Made by a program: the position numbers and the translations under genes. This document shows positions 57,670-64,000 of a stretch of 64,000 bases of DNA, one piece after another; the stretch's first letter is position 1, and each line of letters starts with the position of its first letter. The notes below the pieces were generated by a model that had not been told where the DNA came from, did not search any database, and saw nothing but the letters and a program-made list of their open reading frames with translations. The stretch is from Saprospiraceae bacterium (GTDB taxonomy: Bacteria; Bacteroidota; Bacteroidia; Chitinophagales; Saprospiraceae). The stretch lies in the NCBI GenBank assembly GCA_016719855.1, contig JADJYH010000013.1, positions 62,001 through 126,000 of the forward strand, written 5' to 3'.

Positions 57670-57987
57670 TAAGCTTTTCAGCATTTTCCCCAATATTTGA
57701 CGATTTATAAATCAAAATCCTAGCAGGCAGCTTGGCAGGGGCTTCCATGCGACGCTGGTGATGCCATACATTCCACAAAAAAACCATCTAAAATCTTCAA
57801 AATATATAGTGTATCTCCCTAGTCACAAAAGATGGATAATGGCAATTTTTCTGCGCAGAAGCCACCCCACCTTTGTGGCGTCTTTCGACAAAAACTTTTT
57901 TTAATACTCACCAACCTTGTCATTAGGTGGCCAAATGTTACAAAAGACCCGTTTTTTTGTTTACCCCAGCACTGCCCATCAGTGATA

Positions 57988-58707
57988 ATGTTAAAACCAA
58001 CAGGACCTATGACTCCGCTAAAAATTAATCGGCAATTGATCAAATTGTTGAACACCAGTGATTTGCTCACCTACACGGCTGACCGTGGTGCAAACATGGC
58101 GGGCAACCCCTATTTTACTACGCCAACACCCACGGTTTTGGCGATGAAGACACTTGGACAGAACTTCCGGGATGCAGATTCTTTGGCCCGCCAGGTGCGT
58201 TCAATACTGAACACCCAAGCGAGGCAAACGGCGCTGGAAGCACTGATCGCTGGTCACATGGACTGGATTGATTACATCGAAGGGACGGTTGACCTGACCC
58301 TTGAAATGATTCAGACGAGCGGATACACACCTTTTAAGGAGCGTTCGGGGGCCGAAGTGCCGCCACCCGCTGGCAAGCCTTCGTACCTGCCAACGGTCAA
58401 CACCGGCGAAATTGAACTGAAAGCCCCTGTGTACAAGCAGGGCAACCACAAGATTTTTTACAACTGGCAGCGTTCGGAAGACCAGGGCGCTACCTGGCAA
58501 AACCTGCCTACGACGAACAACTCACACCGGCGCAAGGTGTCGAACCTGACACTGAACATGGAATATTGGTTTAAGGTCGCTTATGGCACCACTGCGGGCG
58601 AAGGCCAGGCATCCGAGTACATCAGCGTCGTACTTACCCAGGACTCGAGGGCTACATTGAACATAAAAACGAAAACGAAGACCGCTGAATTGAAAGCAGC
58701 AGCATAG
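57988..58707 (+). CDS. Hypothetical protein with fibronectin-III-like end
   Basis: 239 residues from ATG 57988 (an ATG at 58009 gives MTPLKINRQL and is also possible). The first 110 residues are helical (INRQLIKLLNTSDLLTYTAD, MKTLGQNFRDADSLARQVRS). The second half (YKQGNHKIFYNWQRSEDQGA, TWQNLPTTNN, NLTLNMEYWFKVAYGT, GEGQASEYISVVLTQ) has the strand pattern and WYKV-type residues of a fibronectin type III domain. It has no signal peptide. The open frame extends upstream to 57832 but those codons look non-coding. Its 3' end is the left edge of a tandem duplication. Confidence 0.6.
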   Translation: MLKPTGPMTPLKINRQLIKLLNTSDLLTYTADRGANMAGNPYFTTPTPTVLAMKTLGQNFRDADSLARQVRSILNTQARQTALEALIAGHMDWIDYIEGTVDLTLEMIQTSGYTPFKERSGAEVPPPAGKPSYLPTVNTGEIELKAPVYKQGNHKIFYNWQRSEDQGATWQNLPTTNNSHRRKVSNLTLNMEYWFKVAYGTTAGEGQASEYISVVLTQDSRATLNIKTKTKTAELKAAA

Positions 58708-58733
58708 ACGGGTCAAAACAAAATCTTACATCT

Positions 58734-58796
58734 ATGCACTTACACGCATTCTGGGGAAGACACCTAACAATTCCCCCTTTGAATGGCTACTATTAG
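58734..58796 (+). other. Tiny ORF, copy 1 (MHLHAF...)
   Basis: 20 codons MHLHAFWGRHLTIPPLNGYY and a TAG stop. The duplicate at 59260 keeps the same start and the pattern MHLH-x-F-x-GRH-x-x-I before its own stop. It is followed 34 nt later by a terminator-like hairpin. It could be a leader peptide or only conserved by shared descent. Confidence 0.35.
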
Positions 58797-58830
58797 AGAT
58801 TTCATATTTTTTTCTTTTAACGGAATTTTT

Positions 58831-58860
58831 GACCCTTGTTGGAAGAACTGGGGTCTTTTT
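58831..58860 (+). terminator. Terminator-like hairpin, copy 1
   Basis: GACCCTTGTT and AACTGGGGTC pair (one mismatch, one wobble) around GGAAG and are followed by six T. The copy-2 equivalent at 59353 has the same stem with a C-G pair replaced by T-A. Confidence 0.6.
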
Positions 58861-58909
58861 TGAATGTCACGTATAATTTATCATAATTTTCGGACACACT
58901 TGTATCCAA

Positions 58910-58938
58910 CCCTTGCTCCATCGGGAGCAAGGGTTTTT
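58910..58938 (+). terminator. Rho-independent terminator, copy 1
   Basis: CCCTTGCTCC, ATCG loop, GGAGCAAGGG, then TTTTT. A textbook intrinsic terminator about 200 nt after the hypothetical gene. It is the stronger of the two stems in this copy. Confidence 0.8.
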
Positions 58939-59259
58939 AGAAGCGTGTTGATTCATTTTTATTCTTTTGAAGTGGTGTTTTGTAGCCAAATTCAACTTTC
59001 GGGTTACTAGAAGTTAGGTTTTTATAGTGTTGACAAAGTCCAGTAAAGCCTTTACGTCTTGGATGGATTTATTGGCACGATAGCTGTCAATATAGAATTC
59101 TTCCAAATAAGGTAACAATACCGACGAATGCCAAGCATCGGAGCACCTCAGCGACGTACTTACCCAGGACTCAAGCGCTACTTCAAACCTAAAAACAAAA
59201 ACAAAAAAGTTTGATTAGAGCGCAGCAGCTCAACGGTTTCAAAACAAAACCTCACACCT

Positions 59260-59310
59260 ATGCACTTACACTCATTCCGAGGAAGGCACGTATCTATTCT
59301 ACTTTACTAG
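59260..59310 (+). other. Tiny ORF, copy 2 (MHLHSF...)
   Basis: 16 codons MHLHSFRGRHVSILLY and a TAG stop. Compared with copy 1 the start, frame and core (MHLH, F, GRH, I) hold, with conservative changes Ala/Ser, Leu/Val and Thr/Ser and one synonymous AGA/AGG, while Trp becomes Arg. A hairpin follows 42 nt later. Confidence 0.35.
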
Positions 59311-59352
59311 GTTAAAATGTTAGACTTCATAATTTTTGTTTATGCAATTTTT

Positions 59353-59383
59353 GATCCTTGTTCTTCAGACAAGGATCGTTTTT
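59353..59383 (+). terminator. Terminator-like hairpin, copy 2
   Basis: GATCCTTGT, a 7-nt loop, ACAAGGATC, then GTTTTT. Perfect 9-bp stem. It matches copy 1 (58831) in position and shape, with compensating base changes. Confidence 0.7.
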
Positions 59384-59433
59384 GAATGTCATGTACCATC
59401 TATCATAGATTACTTACAAATTTGTTACCAACA

Positions 59434-59460
59434 CTTGCTCCATCGAGAGCAAGGGGTTTT
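59434..59460 (+). terminator. Terminator-like hairpin, second in copy 2
   Basis: CTTGCTC, CATCGA loop, GAGCAAG then GGGTTTT and an A-run. Equivalent to the strong terminator at 58910, with a shorter stem. Confidence 0.65.
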
Positions 59461-59520
59461 AAAAAAAAGATTTTATTCATAGTTTATTGATTCGTGAAAC
59501 TATTTTGAAACCAGATTCAG

Positions 59521-59550
59521 ACCTTGCTTTGCCAAAAGCAAGGTTTTTTT
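59521..59550 (+). terminator. Rho-independent terminator, third in copy 2
   Basis: ACCTTGCTTT, a 4-nt loop (GCCA), AAAGCAAGGT, then TTTTTT. Strong intrinsic terminator. Copy 1 has no equally clear stem at the matching place. Confidence 0.75.
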
Positions 59551-59739
59551 ATTGTTAACAACATTCAGTAAAGTCATTATGCCTTTGAGGGGTTTATTGG
59601 CATGAAAGATGTCAGTATTGAATTCATCTAAATAAAGTGCTTTGCCATCCCCAACTAAACACCAACGCTTTGGAAAAAATATTCCAGCGTACAGGTGTTG
59701 CTATCTAATGAAGGTTAACTAGTAGCTAAAACTCAAGTG

Positions 59740-62700
59740 ATGGCTAACAAAATTGATACTCCTGCTCAGGTAATATGTGAAGCCTGCGCTTCATGTGTAC
59801 ATGCAAGAATAGAAGAAAGAGAAGCAAGCTTCATCTCCATCCTCGACAGCATCCAAGATTCCGTCTTTTCCGTTGACTGCAATTACAGAATAATCACTGC
59901 CAACAAAGGCTTTCGGGAGCGAACGTTTGCCTTTACTGGGATAGTTATTAAGCCGGGAGATTCCATCTTCGTCAAATGTGAAAACCAGCATTTCATAGAC
60001 CCTACTATTAATTGCATCCAAAGAGCAATGAAAGGTGAAGCTTTCAAAGTTGATACGGAATTCGTGGTTGACGGCAAAACCATTCACCGTGAATCCACCT
60101 TCACACCCATCCAGCAGGGCAGCGAAATAATAGGTGTCTCCTGCTATTCCAAAGATGTTTCTAGTACCAAAATAGCCGAAGAGCAATTGAAAGGACGTGA
60201 AATGCTCTTCCGTTCCCTGCTCGAAAACAGCCACGATGGCATCGCCATGCTCAGTGCAGGCGGTCGGCTGAAATACATCTCGCCTTCCGTAGGACGCATA
60301 CTCGGCTACACTTTTGAAGAAATGGTTGAAATAGGGATGCCGGGCATGGTACACCCAGACGACCTGAGTGCCGTCGTCAGTTTTTCCGAAAAACTTGCAT
60401 CTCAATACGGCAAAAGCGACCAGATTGAGTATCGGATGAAATCGAAAGTAGGCATTTGGAAATTGATTCATTGCCACTACACCAACATGTTGCATGAGCC
60501 ATCCATCAAGTCATTTGTGGTCAACTACGAAGACATCACCGAAAGGAGAGAATTGGAAATTGAGTTGGAAAACACCGTCCATGATTTGATCAAAGCTGAC
60601 GACAGGCAAAGCGCCATCATCAACTCCCTTCGGGCCAACATTGCCTTGTTGAACCAAGATGGAATCATCATTGAAGTGAACGAAGCCTGGAAACGGTTTG
60701 CCGATGACAATCAACTCGTCAGCAAAAACTATGGAGTAGGCGACAACTATGTTGAAATATCAGAGAAAGCAGCCTGTGCGGGCGAAAAAACCGGCGGAGA
60801 AGTGGCGAATGGGATAAGGGATGTACTTGCTGGCAAAGTAGCGGAGTTTTCCTTGGAGTACACCTGCCACTCCGATACCGAAAAAAGATGGTTCAAAGTA
60901 ATCGTGTACCCACTCTACAAAAGGAACAAAGGTGGTGTAGTGGTTTATCATGTGGACGTCACGGATCGCAAGCTCGCCGATTTGCAGATAGACTTCCACA
61001 GAAGGAACCGGGATGCCCTCATCAACAGCACCACGGACTTGATGTGGAGCATTGATGCTGAAATGCGGCTCATTACTGCCAACAACGCTTTTTTGTCAGT
61101 AATAAAAACAACATCAAATGTTGACCTAAGGTCCGGTGATTCATTGTTACTCACCATTCCCTATTCTAAGGAAGAAGTTCAGTATTGGACCGCAAAATTC
61201 AATCGGGCCCTTGCCGGGGAGCAATTCATGGAAGTAGTGCATCGGGATAATCCTTTCGAGTATTGGGCAGAGGTTTCTTTTAATCCCATCTGGGAAAACG
61301 GCAAGGTCATCGGTGCGGCTTGCTATTCCAGGGATATTACCAAACGCAAGGAGTCCGAACGGCTCCTTTTGCAGAGCCAGCAAATGATGGCAGCCGCGGA
61401 GAGCATCGCCCACTTCGGAAGTTGGGAACACGATTTGCACAACGTGGACAGCCTCTTGGAAAACTCCTTGAGGTGGTCTGATGAGGTGTTCCGTATTTTC
61501 GGTTATACGCCAGGGAGTTACGAAGTCACCATCGATAACTTTTTCAAAGCTGTGCATCCAGAAGACAGGGAACCCATTCGACAGGCTGTCCAAAAAGCCA
61601 TTGACACAAACTCCAGCTATTCCATACATCACCGGGTTTTGAAGCCTGATGGAGAGGTTCGCTGGGTGCATGAGGAGGCAAAAATAATCATGAATGAAAA
61701 TACAGGAAAGCCATTGAAAATGGTCGGTACCGTGTTGGATATTACCGAAAGAAAACAGGCTGAAGAGTCGCTACGACTCAGCAACGAGCGCTACGAGCTG
61801 GTGACAAAAGCCACCAACGATGCCATTTGGGACTGGAACCTGCTGACAGGTGAACTCTACTGGAGTGAAGGTTATGAAAACCTGTTTGGCTATTCAAGGG
61901 AAGAGGAGGGTTTCACTTTCGAAACCTGTACAAAGCGAATACATCCGGATGATTATGAACGGGTAAGGTCTTCACTACAAAAAGAAATCAGTGACCCGTC
62001 ATCCAATTCTTGGCACGGAGAGTACCGATATATCAAATCCGATGGTTCCATTGCCAACGTGAACAACAGAGGTTACATTGTTCACAATGGAGAGGGAGTG
62101 GCGGTTCGTATGGTGGGAGCCATGCAGGATATCACTGCACAAAAGCTGGCCGAAGAATCGCTTAGGCTCAGCAACGAGCGTTACGAGTTGGTGACCAAAG
62201 CCACCAACGATGCCATTTGGGACTGGAACCTGCTGACAGATGAAGTATATTGGAGTCAAGGTTATGAAAATCTGTTCGGCTACCCAAGAGACATAAATGC
62301 CGTAAGTAATGAGATATGGACGAAACGAATCCATCCCGACGATGTCGAACGGATATGGTCTGCCGTACATAAAGAAATCACTGACCCGACCTCTCATTTC
62401 TGGCAAGGAGAATACAGGTACATGAAGTATGACGGTTCTATCGCCGATGTGTATGACCGGGGTTATATCATTTACAAGGAAGACGGAACGCCGGTTCGTA
62501 TGGTTGGGGCCATGCAAGATGTGACTGCTCGAAAAAAGGCGGAAGAATCCCTGCTGAAATCGGAAGCCAACCTTCGCACCATCTTTGACCACGCCGACCG
62601 GGCCTACATTTTACTTGACAAAGACTTTCGCATTCTGTCCTTTAATACGGTTGCCACTGAATGGGCCAAACTTGTTTACAATGCCGAGTTTAAAGAAGGA

Positions 62701-63636
62701 GAATCCATTATTACCTATTTGGAGGAAGAAAAGAAAGAAGAGGGAAAACGCATCTTGGAAAGTGTGCTGGAAGGACATCACCTTGTCCATGAAGCCCAAT
62801 ATCGCACCCCAGATGGTACTGAAAAGTGGTTTAGTGTCAGGCGGTATCCTGTTCGGAACGAGGATGGATCAATTCTAGGTATCTGCATTGCCTCAAAAGA
62901 TGTTACCCAACGACATCAATATCAAATGGAAAGGGACAAGATGACTGCCGAGATTGTGCAACGCAACAAAGACCTTGAGCAATACGCCTATATTGTCTCT
63001 CACAACCTGCGAGCTCCTGTCGCCAATATCGTGGGCTTTTCAGATGCGCTTTTGCATACAGATTTGAACGAAGATGAGAAGTGGGAAATGTTGAACGGTC
63101 TTGATGTCTCTATTAAGCGGTTGGACAATGTCATTATGGACCTGAACAATATTTTACAGGTAAAAAAGGAGGTGAACGGGATGAAAGAAACCATCCGTTT
63201 ATCAATGCTCGTAAATGATATTGCGCTTAGTATTGGCAATACAATGGCTAAAGAACAAGTGGTCGTCAAAACTGATTTTGAACAGGTGGATGAGTTGTTC
63301 ACGCTGAAGAGCTATATGCACAGCATTTTTTACAACCTCATTTCCAACAGCATCAAGTACAGGAATCCAGACGTTCCTCCCATCATTGAAATCAAAAGCC
63401 GCGGGCTTGAGGATAAAATCGAGTTGTGCTTTAGCGACAACGGATTGGGGATTGACCTCCAAAAGAAAAACGGTCAGGTATTTGGACTCTACAAGCGTTT
63501 TCACACACAAGTGGCCGAAGGCAAGGGAATGGGGCTTTTTATGGTGAAAACACAAGTAGAATCACTTGGAGGTAAGATTACGGTAGAAAGTGAAGTGAAT
63601 ATGGGTACTGAGTTTCGAATCGTATTAGAGCGTTAA
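59740..63636 (+). CDS. Soluble multi-PAS sensor histidine kinase
   Basis: 1,298 residues from ATG 59740. After a Cys-rich start (VICEACASCVHARI) eight PAS/PAC modules follow, each ending in a D-(I/V)-T-x-R type motif: EDITERRELE, VDVTDRKLAD, RDITKRKESE, LDITERKQAE, QDITAQKLAE, QDVTARKKAE and KDVTQRHQYQ among them. The H-box is LEQYAYIVSHNLRAPVANIV with His1088; the N-box NLISNSIKYRNPD starts at 1199; then FSDNGLGIDLQKK and GKGMGLFMVKTQVESLGGKI with the closing TEFRIVLER. No membrane segment, so it senses something cytoplasmic. Modules six and seven are a recent duplication (390-nt offset). The response regulator gene follows after 13 nt. Confidence 0.9.
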   Translation: MANKIDTPAQVICEACASCVHARIEEREASFISILDSIQDSVFSVDCNYRIITANKGFRERTFAFTGIVIKPGDSIFVKCENQHFIDPTINCIQRAMKGEAFKVDTEFVVDGKTIHRESTFTPIQQGSEIIGVSCYSKDVSSTKIAEEQLKGREMLFRSLLENSHDGIAMLSAGGRLKYISPSVGRILGYTFEEMVEIGMPGMVHPDDLSAVVSFSEKLASQYGKSDQIEYRMKSKVGIWKLIHCHYTNMLHEPSIKSFVVNYEDITERRELEIELENTVHDLIKADDRQSAIINSLRANIALLNQDGIIIEVNEAWKRFADDNQLVSKNYGVGDNYVEISEKAACAGEKTGGEVANGIRDVLAGKVAEFSLEYTCHSDTEKRWFKVIVYPLYKRNKGGVVVYHVDVTDRKLADLQIDFHRRNRDALINSTTDLMWSIDAEMRLITANNAFLSVIKTTSNVDLRSGDSLLLTIPYSKEEVQYWTAKFNRALAGEQFMEVVHRDNPFEYWAEVSFNPIWENGKVIGAACYSRDITKRKESERLLLQSQQMMAAAESIAHFGSWEHDLHNVDSLLENSLRWSDEVFRIFGYTPGSYEVTIDNFFKAVHPEDREPIRQAVQKAIDTNSSYSIHHRVLKPDGEVRWVHEEAKIIMNENTGKPLKMVGTVLDITERKQAEESLRLSNERYELVTKATNDAIWDWNLLTGELYWSEGYENLFGYSREEEGFTFETCTKRIHPDDYERVRSSLQKEISDPSSNSWHGEYRYIKSDGSIANVNNRGYIVHNGEGVAVRMVGAMQDITAQKLAEESLRLSNERYELVTKATNDAIWDWNLLTDEVYWSQGYENLFGYPRDINAVSNEIWTKRIHPDDVERIWSAVHKEITDPTSHFWQGEYRYMKYDGSIADVYDRGYIIYKEDGTPVRMVGAMQDVTARKKAEESLLKSEANLRTIFDHADRAYILLDKDFRILSFNTVATEWAKLVYNAEFKEGESIITYLEEEKKEEGKRILESVLEGHHLVHEAQYRTPDGTEKWFSVRRYPVRNEDGSILGICIASKDVTQRHQYQMERDKMTAEIVQRNKDLEQYAYIVSHNLRAPVANIVGFSDALLHTDLNEDEKWEMLNGLDVSIKRLDNVIMDLNNILQVKKEVNGMKETIRLSMLVNDIALSIGNTMAKEQVVVKTDFEQVDELFTLKSYMHSIFYNLISNSIKYRNPDVPPIIEIKSRGLEDKIELCFSDNGLGIDLQKKNGQVFGLYKRFHTQVAEGKGMGLFMVKTQVESLGGKITVESEVNMGTEFRIVLER

Positions 63637-63649
63637 AATAATATTGTCT

Positions 63650-64000
63650 ATGTGTAGAAGTCCAACAAATTATATTATCATTGACGATGATAAACTGGTC
63701 AACATGTTTTGCAGCATGATGATCAAAAAGAATTTAGGCCAGTCAAAAGTCAAAACATTTGAGGTTCCCGAATCCGGTCTCGATTTTATCGAAAAGGCCG
63801 AATTTATCGAAGTGGAAAACGAATCAAGAACCGTGCTTTTTCTTGACATCAACATGCCTTCCATGACTGGCTGGGAATTCTTGGAGTACTTTGAAAAACT
63901 TGACGATAGGATAAAAAATAGCCTGAAAATCTACATCCTTTCATCATCTGTGGATGAACGTGACATGGAACGAGCAGCCGCAAACAAATACGTGACGGAC
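63650..64000 (+). CDS. Response regulator receiver protein, partial
   Basis: The first 117 residues are in the window. ATG 63650 is 13 nt after the kinase stop. IIIDDDKLVNMF has the acidic pocket (12-14), TVLFLDINMPSMTGWEFLEY the phosphoryl acceptor Asp66, IYILSSSVDERDMERA the switch Ser (98-100) and AANKYVTD the conserved Lys113. Receiver-only regulators of this style (with INMP and SSS-D) are common in Bacteroidota next to PAS kinases. Whether an output domain follows cannot be told. Confidence 0.9.
   Translation, partial: MCRSPTNYIIIDDDKLVNMFCSMMIKKNLGQSKVKTFEVPESGLDFIEKAEFIEVENESRTVLFLDINMPSMTGWEFLEYFEKLDDRIKNSLKIYILSSSVDERDMERAAANKYVTD

Larger units (their letters stand above)
58601..59126. 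repeat. 526-bp tandem duplication, copy 1
   Basis: Begins inside the previous gene (AAGGCCAGGCATCCGAGTAC) and runs to 59126. It matches the block from 59127 at an offset of 526 nt: the end of the coding region (CGTACTTACCCAGGACTC), the short ORF, two terminator-like hairpins and a minus-strand remnant (LEEFYIDSYRANKSIQDVKA, then LLDFVNTIKT and a stop at 59014-59016). Divergence is moderate with small indels. Confidence 0.75.
59127..59650. repeat. 526-bp tandem duplication, copy 2
   Basis: Begins AATGCCAAGCATCGGAGCAC and follows copy 1 at a 526-nt offset. It repeats the last 25 codons of the gene (decayed, no start), a 16-codon version of the tiny ORF, three hairpins and the minus-strand remnant (LDEFNTDIFHANKPLKGIMT, LLNVVNNKKT). 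No intact gene lies between 58708 and 59739 apart from the tiny ORFs. Confidence 0.75.

Overview
The window reads as chromosome of a Bacteroidota bacterium, most likely in or near the Saprospiraceae (inference). Supporting signs are type IX secretion (T9SS) C-terminal sorting tails, FG-GAP and WG-repeat exported proteins, CotH-kinase proteins, a TamB/TamL pair whose beta-barrel partner is a lipoprotein, small 'ABC transporter ATPase' and TIGR03032 proteins, and promoters of the TTTG-N18/19-TAnnTTTG type. I see no rRNA, tRNA, CRISPR array, transposase or prophage.

Layout. 0-6 kb: end of a Wzx-like flippase, a glycosyltransferase-39/TPR fusion, two tiny helical proteins behind a near-perfect promoter, an eroded methyltransferase, a class V aminotransferase, a small conserved protein and a Spo0M-like protein. 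6-21.7 kb: a frame-broken FG-GAP T9SS protein, TIGR03032, a methyltransferase, a DUF1080 hydrolase, acetoacetate-CoA ligase, a 5'-nucleotidase-like lipoprotein, a large unknown exported protein, two tandem CotH proteins and a short asparaginase. 21.7-31.4 kb is accessory DNA: secreted repeat proteins, repeated fragments of one gene 3' end mixed with palindromic hairpins, a small P-loop protein, and a NACHT NTPase followed by a pentapeptide-repeat protein (an NLR-like, probably anti-phage locus). 31.4-47.4 kb: two DUF3857/transglutaminase-like proteins, a START-domain protein, thyA, a sugar-type SDR overlapping a ClC-CBS channel, a TPR/coiled-coil adenylate cyclase, glycerophosphodiesterase, a PD40/OmpA-like protein, a lipoprotein, a cold-shock protein and a DUF2911/TPR protein. 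47.5-57.2 kb: tamB-tamL and the large subunit of methylmalonyl-CoA mutase. 57.2-59.7 kb is mostly non-coding: nine 21-nt tandem repeats, and a 526-bp tandem duplication carrying tiny ORFs and paired terminator hairpins. 59.7-64 kb: an eight-PAS histidine kinase and its response regulator, which runs off the end.

Three global features matter to a reader. First, at least a dozen otherwise healthy genes are split by single-base shifts, nearly always in a homopolymer and nearly always a missing base. I treat these as probable sequencing errors and annotate each gene as one unit, giving the shift position. Second, many gene ends carry long inverted repeats built from a short degenerate word that differs at each locus. 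Third, several distinct short palindromes occur between or just after genes, some in multiple copies.
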